Positions 9,057 to 20,214 of a stretch of DNA of 64,000 bases are shown piece after piece. The stretch lies in NCBI GenBank assembly GCA_005408345.1, contig SEMN01000206.1, positions 124,001 through 188,000 on the forward strand. Reading direction: 5' to 3'. The number at the start of each line of letters is the position of its first letter. The stretch's first letter is position 1. Made by a program: the position numbers and the translations under genes. The stretch comes from Macquaria australasica (Eukaryota > Chordata > Actinopteri > Centrarchiformes > Percichthyidae). A model generated the notes under the pieces. It was not told the origin of the DNA and searched no databases. It was given only the letters and a program-made list of their open reading frames with translations.

Positions 9057-11012
9057 TTGTCTGATTTTGCATGGTTCTGTCTCTGACCTCTGTTGGACTT
9101 ACCTGCTTAAATGAAGGTTAAATAAAAATAAATGTACATCTTTCTTCCTCTGTAGCTCATCTTATGGCACGTAGTCTTATACATTTACAAAATAAAACTA
9201 ACAGTAAAACAAATCTGAAACTTTTCCAGGTGAATTCACTGCAGAGATTTTTGATGATGGACAGAAAAAGTGACAGTAGTTTGCGTTGATTTACAAGAGA
9301 GAGTCACATCTCAAGTATTGTTTTTGAAAGTTTTATTTTTTTTAATAACCTGAGGAGGCTTACATTCTTATTTTTTTTACTTTATATGTTTACAGGTAAC
9401 AAATTCGACAAAGTACTTGCACACCATCTTACTGACAGGTGTGTAGGATTAAAAGACTCAATATCTTTAAAAATGTAACTGTTTGTAGGCAAAAATCTAT
9501 CAAACCAAATCAAATGCATTGATAAACTATGTCTCTATCAGAAATAGCATTTAGGCAATCAATGAAATATGAAAAAAGAATTAATTGTCAGAAAATCTTC
9601 CAAATATTTTTGGTGGAAAGTCAATTTTTGATGTGAGAATTTGGACTCGTGACCTCAGTATTTTTAAAATCATGGCTCCAGCCTTGAGAGTAAGTTATTT
9701 TTTAAATCCTAATGTGTAATTTGGCTGCAAAAAAATATAAATCCATACAAGTTTTAGAGACTTAGAGATGCTACAAGATGTAATTTCATTCATTTGAGAG
9801 ACATAGTGGATGCTAAGCATGTTAGAATGTAGCACCGGAGTCAAAAATCTGCAGTTAGCATTGGAGTTATATTCTATGTCACCACATCAGTGTCTCAGCT
9901 CCATCACTACATGCCTCAGCATCAAACCTGCACTGTAAAAAGTAAAAGTATCTTCATTCTGTAGCTGTTTAGTCAAACTATACAAGAAGATTCATGAGAA
10001 AATACTGCAGTCATTTGTAATGTCTCTTATTTATCACTCGGCTGCTGAAGAGAGAATTAATTTGGATATGAGAATCTAACTTTTCTGAGTGTCGGCAATA
10101 AACAGCCTCTTCAGTGAAATGTATCAAACCTGTGGACGTTAATTGCTTCGTAAATCTAACTTGGAAATAAAATTAAACTTACGGATCTCTTCAAAGTAAT
10201 GAGAGGAACTTGTTCAACTTATAACAGACTCTCATTCAGTGCTACTCCATCTTATCCTGTAAACACACGAGATATTTTCTGAATATTAACTCTTTGATTC
10301 TTGTGGTTTTGTTGCTGCAGTAACTAAAAAGAGCTTGAGCTGCTCTTGGAAATCATTCTGCGTTTCTCAGCTGTGGTTTGACTGACAGACATCAGGCTGC
10401 AGTTCAGTTTGCGTCCTGCGGAGGTCACTCTGTACCTGCTGTGGACATCAGTGCAGCAGCAGAGCAGCAGAAGGCCACCCACTGAACATGAGCTGCTTCA
10501 CATAAAACATTAAACTGATGAATCTAATCTGTCTGTCGGTGAGGAGGAGACGCTGACTGTAACAGTATGTGGCCACGTAGGACATAACGATCAATATTAT
10601 CATCATTAGGATTTATAATTCAACATTATTCTACTCATTTGATTCAGTTCTTCACCTCCTCAGATGGACAATATACTAAAATCATTAAAAATATTTTAAA
10701 ATCAAAAACAGAATGTGTCATGAGCAAGCGTTTGTAATTTTGTGCACACGTTAAAAAGTAGATTTTATGTGAAATTGTCGTTTTTTTGTTCTTTGTACTT
10801 TTTCAGTTAGATTGTGGAGGGGTTTAAATAAAATATGAGAATGAAAAACATGCAAAAATTAATCTTAACCACATCTTTTTTTCATCAGTCAGCTCTGAGC
10901 AGCACAAGTAAAACTTGTATTTTACAGCAATTTTCCAATTCAATTTCTTTTAATTTGTAACAGCAGTTTTATTATTGTTTTTAGATGCTATTTTGTATTT
11001 TCTTGAAGCATT
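9057..11012. other. Intergenic AT-rich sequence, nothing identified
   Basis: Low GC, no long open frames and no repeat that I can place. Around 10380-10480 it is richer in GC with several CAGCAG/CTGCTG motifs. Confidence 0.45.
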
Positions 11013-11136
11013 TGTTTGCCTTTAACTGACAGTAGAGAGCTGACAGAAGATGAGGGGAGAGAGAAAAAGAGGAATGACATGTAACAAACTGGATATTTTA
11101 CATGATCAGCATCTTAAACCACTCAGCCACATGGAC
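11013..11136 (+). repeat. Dispersed teleost repeat, same family as 1964-2058 and 22612-22727, copy 2
   Basis: TTTGCCTTTAACTGACAGTA, GAGAGCTGACAGAAGATGAG, GGGAGAGAGAAAAAGAGGAA, TGACATGTAACAAA and CATCTTAAACCACTCAGCCA follow the same order as the copy at 22612-22727. The end resembles a reversed tRNA-like 'CTGAGC' box. Confidence 0.6.
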
Positions 11137-12504
11137 TCTCCCTATTTTGTGTTTTTAATTTGACTTATTCTGTGCCTTTTTTACATTTAAAAGCAAATAA
11201 AATGACACCAAAATCACCCAAACAACGTTCATCCCGGCAAGAATAAAAGTCTGAATGAGCAGCTCGGTGACCTCCGTCCAGTAAATCACAGACTAAACCC
11301 AGTTGTTGTTACTTGCTGTTTCACTGTGTGGCTACAACAAAAGACTCACAGCTGCAGAGCCATGAATCAGAGCCGAGACTGAGAGGAAAAATGAAGCCTC
11401 TACTTCCCTCTAAAGGCAGCAGGTGGCGCTATGGTATCTCTGTATGGGCCCTCCATAGAGACATCAACTCACTGCGTGAGCTTAAGTGTATGAGACCCCC
11501 AAAACTGGCTCCTGCATCAGGCCAATAATAAATAACACACCAATTGGGGGCTGTTTCAACTGGTATGATTTATTAAAAGTTAGTGCATTAGATCAGGACA
11601 ATAATTGGAGTTATGATTAAGGAAATGGCAGGATTGGGACCTGCAGATGCTGAAAAATGGACAGACGCACCAGCAGTTAGATAAATAATTCACAGTTGGA
11701 TTAAACCAGATTGAGATACAAGCCGAGCCCTTTTTTTCTAAGTGGGTTTTAAAGAAAGATTTTTCTCACAGGATTTGCTCCAAACCTGCCGCCAGGAAGC
11801 TCCGGAGCCGGTTTGCACGTTGCTCCGAGGATCATCATTGTCATTATACGCAATCCAGTATTAAGATGGATGCTGCCTGATCCCATCAAGATAATGGGTT
11901 TCATGTCTCCTGGCGTTAAAGGGGGGGAGGTGGTTGGTGGGACAGAGAAGATCTCTGCAGCTGATTTCTTTTGTTTCCTCCCTCATCTCTGCAGGCATCT
12001 CGACCCTGCGAGTCTACAGCACATGCCGCCACGCAGGGAAAATTACAGCTCATCTCAAAGCAAAATGAATACCTCAGGAAGTTCAGCATGCATCCTCAGG
12101 CTGGAGGCAGCGAGGAGGTTTTGGGTTTCCAGCCAGCGAGGCCGCCAGGACAGAAGAGAGACAGCAGAAGGGTTGTTCTGTCTCTGTAATGGAGAGCAAG
12201 AGAGAAACACACAGACAGACAGAGAGAGAGAGACAGTGGGGGTGGTTAGCCCTCAACCTGTCACCCCAGGAGAGGTCACACTGGATCTGTTTCAGGCTGC
12301 GTTCATACCAAAATATATCCATGATCATCTCCAAATCTGTGGTCATATCTGACATGTTTGGATGTAAACTACCACTGAACAATATAACCTGACAGTGGTG
12401 TCAAAAAGTCCAGATGAACAATAACACAACACACTGTGCCTCCACTTGTTTTGTTTGCTTGGCTTCAGGTTTTAACTGAACTGAATGTGACGTTGTAAAA
12501 CTGC
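11137..12504. other. Intergenic sequence; possible conserved segment
   Basis: About 11800-12300 is repeat-poor and carries a 179-codon open frame (11813-12352 plus) with no recognisable domain, overlapped by a 99-codon frame on the other strand. A short (GA)n lies at about 12214-12232. I treat the frames as chance. Confidence 0.4.
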
Positions 12505-12830
12505 TCCATTACAAGTTAAAGTAAAAACTTTACTTAGTAGAAGGACAAGAGTATTAGCAGAAAGGTGTCCCTGAAGTACTCATCATGCAGACTGACCCCC
12601 TTTCATACTGTTATAAATTACTGATGCATTGACCTGTAAGCAGCATTTTAATGTAGCTAGTCTACAGTAGACACCATTTAGTGGGATAAAAAGGATATTT
12701 TCTTCTGATATGTAGTAGGAGTATGAGTATAAAGTTGCACAAAATTAAAATACTCAACTAAAAGTATCTAAAAAATGTACTTAGATAAGTACAGTACTTG
12801 AGTAAATGTACTTAAGTTAGGTTCCAGCTT
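12505..12830 (+). repeat. Teleost interspersed repeat rich in AAGTA/GTACTT, copy 1
   Basis: The end ACAGTACTTGAGTAAATGTA and CTTAAGTTAGGTTCC, with interior motifs AAGTAAAAACTTTACTTAG, AGTATTAGCAGAAA and TACTGATGCATTGACC, matches a common fish repeat. A reverse-oriented copy lies at 29396-29842. Confidence 0.7.
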
Positions 12831-13064
12831 TGTCATGTCTTGAAAAACTGACAGAGATTTTAATATTCTAACACCATTCACATAAATGCTGAGTGCCTTT
12901 GGATCTAGTATGTTTATGGCAGCCATATTAACTTTAGGTCATGCAGATCAAAGATTAAACATGTGTTTCATATAAGTTTTGTTGTACATGAAACAAGTCT
13001 TGCAATCAAATTTGTACTCGAGTAAACAGTATGAAGAGCACATTTTGCTTGTGATTTGGTGTCG
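12831..13064. other. Intergenic sequence, nothing identified
   Basis: No feature recognised. Confidence 0.4.
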
Positions 13065-13196
13065 TACTTCCACAAAGTTGAGGGACTCACAAGAGACAAA
13101 AATGTCCAGATCAAAGCAGCAGAGGCCAAAATATCCTGACTCTTCACTGGTATGGGTCAAACTCCAAAACCCTGGGTCCTACATTTCCCATAAAGC
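13065..13196 (-). repeat. Dispersed repeat, inverted partner of 18290-18420
   Basis: The reverse complement contains TATGGGAAATGTAGGACCCA, TCAGGATATTTTGGCCTCTG and CCTCAACTTTGTGGAAGT. The plus strand of 18290-18420 has the corresponding TATGGGAAGTGTAGGATCCA, TCAGGATGTATTGGCCTCTG and CCCAACTTTACGGAAGT. Confidence 0.65.
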
Positions 13197-13785
13197 AACT
13201 TGATAGGGTCTTTCATTGCACCCTCCCTGTCTGGTAAATGCCTTTCAAACTCCACACCTCCAGTTTGTAACAAGTCAGAAGTCAAGTCAGAATTTCACTT
13301 CAAAGCCTTATTTTCCTACAAAAAGTCTGCTGGTACAGTTAGAATATTCCATATATGAAAAGGTCCACTTTTCTGAAGCTTTCTGCCACATCTTTTAGCC
13401 TTAAATAAAGTCTGCTCAGCTGCCATGGTCACATGACCTGGATTTTTGGTCACATGATAACAGGTGGTCACATAACAGGTACAACATCCATGACAACTGA
13501 GCAAACTCGGCTCAGCTGAGGAAGGCCATGAGTTTTTTTTTTGTTTTGTTTTTTGTCAACTGCTATTTCCGAGGTCAAGCTTAGTATTTCCGCTTGTTTC
13601 AAATGCAGATGAACTTGTTTCAAGTATTTTTAGCTGGATTCTATTTTAGGATCTGGACAATCATATTGATTTTTTTTTTGTGGGAAACAGGTTGAAATGT
13701 TCTGCAGTGTGGAGGAAGCCTCATTCAGCTCCCGTCACTCTGACTCCCTGCCCGTCCAAACCCTGCAGTGTGATTCACCTAAAAT
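13197..13785. other. Intergenic sequence
   Basis: Several GGTCACATGA-type boxes lie between 13425 and 13490, and T-runs at 13532-13554 and 13671-13680. No gene evident. Confidence 0.4.
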
Positions 13786-13790
13786 AGGAG

Positions 13791-13842
13791 ATGGGGGGTG
13801 GGCGGGGGTGGGGAGTGGCAGGGCACAGAGGGGAGTGGATGT
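13791..13842 (+). other. G-rich tract, G-quadruplex candidate
   Basis: GGGGGG-T-GGG-C-GGGGG-T-GGGG gives four closely spaced G runs, followed by further GGG runs. Confidence 0.6.
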
Positions 13843-14089
13843 CTCAAGGTCAAAGGCAGAGCGGCGAATTGGGGTGGAAGCAAACTAATGAGTTTCTCCG
13901 TTCTCTCCCTGCCCTGGACCGCTGGCATCACCTCGCTGTCCTGTCAATCCACCCCACCACCCCCTCCTCAACCAACCAACCAACCAACTCATCTTCTTCT
14001 TCTTCTCCCCCCCCTCCCATCTTCCTGTCTTCCCACTTTCACTGCAGAGAGAGAGAAAAAACCCCAGAAAAAAACTGTTTATTTCTGAA

Positions 14090-14560
14090 CAGGCCTCTTA
14101 ATCTATTTGGACTGGGCATAATAGGACATTTGCATGGCGAGCACAGCGAGGTGTCAGCGATAACCACGGGGTTGTGACATCCCCTCCGAAATATGCTGAG
14201 CTTTCGCTAACCTCTCATCAAACACGCTGATCTTTATGGACTGTATCATATTGTGCCGTAATGTGCTTTATTGTCCACAGAATAAGCTTTTCTTTAAGGT
14301 AATTGGAAAGCGGGAAATGGCCGCTATCGGCAGACTTTTTAAATACATTATTCCTGAAATGTGGCTTGTGTAATGACCCTGTCGGTGTAAAACGTGAGAT
14401 TTATCTTGGCAGCAGAAATTGATCCATTTCACCTTTGTCTAATGGAAATTTTTATCAAGTATTATCTGTTTATGTAAATGAGCGTGGCCCCTGGAACGGA
14501 GGGGATAAAAAAGTCTGGAGGGGGGAGCAGTTAATCTAGGGCCTCTTTACGTGTCAGTCT
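14090..14560. promoter_or_regulatory. Candidate conserved non-coding element
   Basis: This 470-bp stretch has no recognised repeat, no microsatellite and balanced base composition. It is dense in motifs typical of developmental enhancers: ACCTTTGTCTAATGG (SOX/TCF-like), TTTGCAT, TATGTAAATGAGC, TTTATGG (HOX/CDX-like) and GGTAATTGG. It is bounded on the right by a TG microsatellite. Conservation is inferred from texture only; no alignment was possible. Confidence 0.35.
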
Positions 14561-14596
14561 GGACATAATGCATACAGGATTCATCTCTGTGGGGGT

Positions 14597-14598
<2 letters not shown>

Positions 14599-14630
<32 letters not shown>

Positions 14631-14840
14631 CCTGTGCTTCTATCTCTGTGAGAACCACGTTGACTTGTAGACCTTCAAAGTCAAGATATTTTTGCTTAAA
14701 GAAGATATTTTGGGTGGTCCTCAGTTCTTTACGGAGCTGTTTTAGGATCAGGACTGGTTTTCGGTTATTGATTAGTGTATATAGTGAGGTTGCAGTGGTG
14801 ACGCTTAAAGACCCCTTCAAATGGAGACTCTAACATCCTG
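14599..14840 (+). repeat. (TG)n microsatellite with attached dispersed repeat
   Basis: (TG)15-16 spans 14599-14629. It is followed by CCTGTGCTTCTATCTCTGTG, GAGAACCACGTTGACTTGTA and GTGGTCCTCAG, resembling the fish repeat in which 'TTGTGAGGACC...TGAGGAC' sequence flanks a GT array. A related arrangement occurs at 45360-45604. Confidence 0.6.
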
Positions 14841-15637
14841 GAACAATGTCACCTCTCGGAAAACAAGACCTCATTCTACGCCTAAAACAAAAATGCCAAC
14901 CAACAGAGCCATCAGACATTTTTAGGCATTCTGTTCCTCTGCTCCTTCAAATCAAACTGCCTTTTTCTCCATAACTGATATCCCATTGGTTTTCCCTTTA
15001 CATGGATCCGTCACGGTGTTTAAACACTGATTAACATCACATGATGGAAATACACTATAGATGTCATTTCATGGGGCCTTTAAGGTTAGGATTAGCATTT
15101 ATGGAATAGATGCTGTCAGTGACGGTGAGTACGACAGCCATGTGTGTGTGTATGTGTGTGTGAAGGCCTTCATACTCACAAATCAACAAGTCCTCATCAT
15201 TGCAGTGACATCTGAAACAACGACATGAGCCTTTTTTCTGATCTGGCGCCCCTATTGGAAGGATGAAGACACACAAATCTGTAAAACTTAGGGAAGGGTA
15301 AGGGAAAGCTTGTACAATATGGTTACACTCTGGTAACGTTTAGGCAAATAAAACAATTTATCTCACCTTTAAAGTTACAAGAAACCATTGTTGACTGTTG
15401 GTAGGAGACAGAACACAAACCACGAATGAAGTCACACACATTGTACATCCAACCATCCATAACAACGTCCTCTCTGAGACTTGTTGAGGCGGTATACCTT
15501 TGTCACGTGATTTCTGACTTTGCTACTAAGAAAAGAAACGACCCCCAGAGGTCACTTAAACAAATAAACATAAACCTACAGTAGGTTGTTTTCAGCATTT
15601 GAACAAACAACCAATCTACCTTTGCTACACCAGAGAC
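14841..15637. other. Intergenic sequence
   Basis: Contains a short interrupted TG run (15141-15162) and ordinary unique sequence; nothing else identified. Confidence 0.4.
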
Positions 15638-16357
15638 TTAAAGGTGCCCTGAGAAGTTTTTGACCACTAGTAGTGCTATGGAGCAATGTTGTTATGAAAA
15701 GGTCCCTGTTTTGCTTGTACCTCATGCAAGGATGTGTCCTGCAAACGGTTTCATATTATTCCACTGATTGGTTGGTGGCGGTAAAGTACAAAGAAACAAA
15801 GTAGCCTGGAACCTCTCAGTTCATTTTCGATTTCCAAGGGGCATTATCAACAGGCACAGACCAAAATGCCTCTGGATGCAGCTGGATAGACCTACAACCA
15901 ATCAGAGCAGCAAAACGTGTGACGTAGCGCTGAGCGAATCCTGTCGGAGGTACGGCAAACACATCTTTCTTATCAACGAAAGCTTTAAGTGCAGCTGTTT
16001 GTTCTTCTTTTAGAGAAAATATACCGTCCAGTTCCTTTAATACTGAACGGTCCACATCAGCGGCAGTTATCTTGGTTGTTTACAAAAATGCCTCGCCGCT
16101 CCTCTGTACAGTCATCGTATCAAACCCGCCCCATATTAGATAAATGGTTGTGATTGGCCTGACCCGGGCCAGGTCTGAATGGGAGGGGGACCAGACGCAT
16201 CTGACAGAGCAAATAAAACACAAGCTTGCAGATTCGTCTGGTTCCCAGGCTACCAGCAAAGTCTGCTAGCTAATACACATGGATATAAATGATAAAGATT
16301 TAAAAGATTTGCTTTTCCGAACTGTTTATTTACAAAAATTCTACAGGGTACCTTTAA
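15638..16357. mobile_element. TTAA-flanked non-autonomous DNA transposon carrying a helicase fragment
   Basis: The left end TTAAAGGTGCCCTGAGAAGT (15638) and the reverse complement of the right end, TTAAAGGTACCCTGTAGAAT (16357), form an imperfect terminal inverted repeat of about 25 bp. TTAA stands at both outer edges, as expected for piggyBac- or Kolobok-type insertion. The 720-bp interior holds a minus-strand open frame (16055-15816) whose first part resembles a RecQ-type helicase, plus CpG-rich sequence with ACCAATCAGAG and TGTGATTGGCC boxes. No transposase is present, so it must have been moved in trans. Confidence 0.65.
15816..16055 (-). pseudogene. RecQ-like helicase N-terminal fragment, broken at Walker A, inside the TTAA element
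   Basis: The minus-strand frame begins MDRSVLKELDGIFSLKEEQ and continues TAALKAFVDKKDVFAV then PPTGF. RecQ-family DNA helicases have 'L+ x EQ ... ALx xFL xxKDVFAVLPTGFGKS' here: the Q motif and the start of the Walker A ATP-binding loop. Up to residue 40 (forward about 15936) the match is good, but after PTGF the sequence reads AQRYVTRF instead of GKSLIYQ. The lysine needed to bind ATP and all later helicase motifs are therefore absent. The tail of about 39 residues has no helicase similarity. I read it as a host or transposon gene piece captured in a repeat, probably by deletion. It has no expected helicase function. Confidence 0.55.
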
Positions 16358-16418
16358 ATAAAAGCCGTGACATGCAAATTGAGTTGCCATAGGTACTGCA
16401 CATTGTCACAATTACTGC

Positions 16419-16452
16419 ACATACTTCAATTTAAATATAAATTGAAGTATGT
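16419..16452. repeat. Perfect 15-bp inverted repeat, 4-nt loop
   Basis: ACATACTTCAATTTA, AATA, TAAATTGAAGTATGT: all 15 pairs match and are AT-rich. It lies about 60 bp from the TTAA element. Confidence 0.9.
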
Positions 16453-16778
16453 TCCAAACCCACACTGTTCAATTTGACTGCACTTAGTATCACACCTGTA
16501 CTGATTTCTAGTATGTTAAAACACCTGTAAATACTCCTGTGCATGGACACTTACACATGCCCCGCTGCTGAAGCCTATTAACTATATTTAACCACTTTAA
16601 TGATTCAGTGATGTATACTAGGGAGTAAAAATGGATTTCAAAAGTTTGGCACAGCAATTTAAGATAGAAATATAAGAACATGTCACTCAGATATTAGAGT
16701 CATGTAAAGAAGGCTCTGAATGTCCACAACAAAGCGTGCACTGAGCTGGTGTTAGTGTTATTCCTGGCCCCATAATGT
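16453..16778. other. Intergenic sequence, nothing identified
   Basis: No feature recognised. Confidence 0.4.
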
Positions 16779-17438
16779 CTATTCATCACAGAGGCTCTTA
16801 ACATATTTCCATATCATAAAACTTTTCACAGACAGCTCCGTTATGTGCGGCATTATACCGTAACTCAGACATTTGGACATGTCAGCTGCGGAATAGATGG
16901 CACCGCTTGGATCACCGACCGCGCAGCATGAAAAATGAATGAATAGCGTGGAAGCTGTGTGTAGCGGCGGTGGGCTACAGTCACTTAGAAGAAGGGCTGT
17001 AAAGATTGACAAGGCCCCCCTCACTTGTGTTTTCATTGCAGCGGACGCTTTTGATGTTTTATGGGAGAGGCCTCGCCTTGTTGCCGGAGTCTTTGCCGTG
17101 ACAGCAGTGCGACGGTCTTGAAATACAGCTGGTGGGGGGGATTCTCCACAGAGGGCAGCAAATGGAGCTTTACCGGGAGCCAGAGAATCCCCGGTGGCCC
17201 CCGCTGTCATCTGCCATCCTGACAGGCAGACAAGAGAGGGAGATCGAGAGGGGAGAGTCAGCCGGGCTAAGTGACAGACACGCCAATGTGACCCAATCCA
17301 CCAGAGGGAAGGCTTCATCACTGTCTTAAACGCCCTGATGTTCTCAGAGGCCAGAGAATGAGAAGACCGGGTCTGAGTCCGGGCTAACCTCGGCCCGCGA
17401 CCCCCCCTGCTGATCAAACAGCGGCCATGATGCATCAC
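16779..17438 (-). other. 219-codon open frame of unknown status, in a repeat-poor GC-richer segment
   Basis: The frame starts MMHHGRCLISRGGRGPRLAR and ends WKYVKSLCDE. It has no recognisable domain, a low-complexity Ser/Pro/Arg-rich composition, and shorter overlapping frames on the other strand (16939-17121, 17132-17329). The DNA is GC-richer than its surroundings and free of known repeats. It could be a conserved non-coding element that lacks stops by composition, a lncRNA exon, or a coding exon; I favour non-coding. Confidence 0.25.
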
Positions 17439-17808
17439 AGCGGCCAGAGTTCAGCTAGATCCGGCTGAGGGGAGGGAGCAGACAAACAGAGAGACAGTGT
17501 AATACAGAGGATGATGTATGGCATCGAGCATAATGCTGCTGAACAGACACGGCATGACAAGGTCTTCTGGCTACAGCAAAAACATTTTCTATCACGCACT
17601 GAAGAATTCTCTGGCCTCAGTCGTCTTTTGTTAAATTCAGCCATTTTACATTTATTATCATATCTACTTTTTTTGATTTGTCTTCAAACCTTTTTGTTTT
17701 TGATAATGATAAGCAATTTATTTACTGAGATCTGGAGACACATCGCAGCTCTACAGTAAATTAGGAGGAGAAACGTGAGCAATTAGATGATCAAACAGGC
17801 TGTAAACA

Positions 17809-17912
17809 AGTCCATTAACCATCCATCCATCCATCCATCCATTTTCTATACCGCTTATCCTCTTAGAGGGTCGCGGGGGGCTGGAGCCAATCCCAGCTAG
17901 TCCATTAACCAT
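17809..17912 (-). mobile_element. 5'-truncated LINE tail (RTE/Rex-like) with intact target-site duplication
   Basis: Read on the minus strand, AGCTGGGATTGGCTCCAGCC, CCCCGCGACCCTCTAAGAGG and ATAAGCGGTATAGAAAATGG are followed by a (ATGG)n tail, the well-known end of a fish LINE. The insert (about 17821-17898) is flanked by AGTCCATTAACCAT on the left (17809-17822) and the same sequence on the right (17899-17912), a 12-14 bp target duplication. The outer copies agree exactly, suggesting a relatively recent insertion. Confidence 0.8.
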
Positions 17913-18289
17913 TTTAGATAAAAATAATTATTTGAAGGAAAAACAAAGGTGAAAACACCTGTAACGTCTACAGTTGTCTGATGCAATAAAAAACTCCCAG
18001 CTACAGAAGATATGGTAAGTATGTTAAGTTGAACCAGGAAGTAGCTCTGCAAAACCAAATACATGTTCACAATAATAAGTGTTTTGTTTTTTTTAAACAA
18101 AGATCGTTTGTGTTGCCATACTGGCTCCATGTCCACAGATCTCAGCATTTAAACCAATCATTAAAGTGCTGTTATAAGAAAACTGAACTGATGATTAAAA
18201 GTTCAGATGATCTGCACCTTGTCAAAAAAAACAAACAAACAAAAAGCATCAATTTACCAGGCGGGGGGAGGTCTAACAAAAATGTGGAA
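17913..18289. other. Intergenic sequence, nothing identified
   Basis: AT-rich, with an (AAAC)n-like stretch at about 18223-18243. Confidence 0.4.
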
Positions 18290-18420
18290 TTGCATTATGG
18301 GAAGTGTAGGATCCAGAGTTTAGCTTGACCAGTACTGTGGACTAAAGGTCAGGATGTATTGGCCTCTGCGGCTTCAATTTTAGATCGTTCTCTTGTGCGT
18401 CCCCCAACTTTACGGAAGTC
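18290..18420 (+). repeat. Dispersed repeat, partner of 13065-13196
   Basis: See the partner: shared blocks TATGGGAAGTGTAGGATCCA, TCAGGATGTATTGGCCTCTG and CCCAACTTTACGGAAGT occur in the same order and spacing. Confidence 0.65.
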
Positions 18421-20210
18421 CAAGTGTTGTGATGTTGTGTAGGATGTGTACAATCCATGGCACTGATTGATTAATGCACCTTCTGTCTGCATCACACAGG
18501 GCTGAAATATATTCTTTGCCCAACACAAACTCAAGATAAACAGCCACTATACTCTCAACTAAAAAGATAATCCAAATTCTTCACAGTATGGTGACACACC
18601 ATGGATGTATTACGAGAACTGGATAACACTTGGCGCTCCATTCATTCAAATAAAAGTTGCCCAATGTGCATGTATGCTGGTCGAGAGCATGCATGTTTGA
18701 GACTTCCTAGCTTAAAATGATTTAATGACACGGCTCCAGACTTTCCAAATCTTACTGGACTGAATTGGTGAAGTTCTGATAATTCAAATTCGTTATTTCG
18801 GAGTGTTTGTTAAGTCATCGCTGCCTCCATTTCCTACACAATGAGTTGTTAGTTTGAAACCTTCAGCAGCTCTATATGAAACTTCACTGCACCTTGATCC
18901 CTTCAGGTGAGCACCCGAGAGGTAAAAATCCACCTGTGTCAGTATCTCTTAATGTCTACAGTCCTGACCCATCATGGTGATCCACCAGTGGGACGAATGT
19001 GAGATGCTCTGCCTCTGTAATTGCAGGAAAGTGCTTTTCCAGCCAGTTCAGTCCTGTATCTGTCCCCGGGAGACACAGGTGGAGACCATTTCATCCTCCC
19101 CTCTGGCACTTCTGGGACTTTTAACTTCTTAAAGAACTCACAGTGCCGAGGTCAGCCGTCAGCTCCAGCATCTCACTGAGGTCCCCAGACCAGAACCAAA
19201 GCACCTACGAGGCCAGTGAGCCCTCAAACACTTCCCATTCCCTCCATCCATGACTCCTGGTATACTGGGACCTATATGTAATTAAAAGGGTGCTTTAAAT
19301 TGCCCCCAAGCATTAAAAATGAATCCTGTTGGCAGCAAATGGAGCATCTCCCTGCTCATCTCCTGCAATCTTGTCTGGTCCTTGAGTGCTGGAGGCCCAG
19401 ACAGATGCTCCTCCAGGAGGTGAGGGAGGTTTGTTCAGGAGGAAGTGGATGTCTGCAATGGGCTGGAGGCTTTTTGGAGGATCCTTGAAGGCATTAGGTC
19501 AGAATATTGTTGCTGAAAGATGAAACAGCAGTCCAAGAACAATAGGTTGTTAGTTAACACAAACTCTATTTAAAAAATATATAAATAATAGTCTTTATTT
19601 AAGCAGGAAGTGCTACTAAGGTCAAGAATAGTTTTTAGATTGGAGATGGAGCATTTTAAAAGATGGACAGCATTAATAAATTAATGAAAAGTTGAATTTC
19701 TAAGTAATAAAACACACCCTTGCTCAGATCAGAGCACTCGGGGGTTTTGCTGCTATAGCCTGACTTGTTCTGGTGTGTTTAGTAGTTTATGGTGGCTAAT
19801 GTCAGCGTGTGAATGTTAGCTAACTTTACATAGATATTGTTGTGTAATTGACAATACAGAGACAGTTTGGTGACTTTTATGACTAAAGCAACCGACTCAA
19901 GAGAATCCTGGGAAATTTAATGATCCATTTTCTTGCCACTTGCGGCCATGGTGGCTGCTGTTCTGCAAAAGTCATAGTACATAGTCTTACTTTAAGTTTA
20001 CAATAGGAAAATGAAAGATAAGGTAAGAGAACTGTTAATAATAAATAACACAGTGCCTCTATGACCTTGTATTAAGACCCTAATGTGGCCCTGGGTGTCC
20101 CAAAGGGCCCTTTGACATTAAAAAGTTAAAGTATGTTTTGTGGTCCCACTTTGTCGACATTTATACAGTCAATCATTACTTTTAAAGGGGAATTCCACCA
20201 AATCTACACA
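18421..20210. other. Intergenic sequence, nothing identified
   Basis: Unique-looking sequence without long frames. 19080-19500 is somewhat GC-richer. Confidence 0.4.
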
Positions 20211-20214
20211 TGAA

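Noticed and set aside
11813..12352. 179-codon open frame
   Set aside because: No recognisable motif; contains a GA-rich low-complexity stretch (QTDRERE).
16419..16452. microRNA precursor
   Set aside because: The stem is only 15 bp with a 4-nt loop and very AT-rich; a pre-miRNA needs a stem of about 22 bp or longer with flanking pairing.
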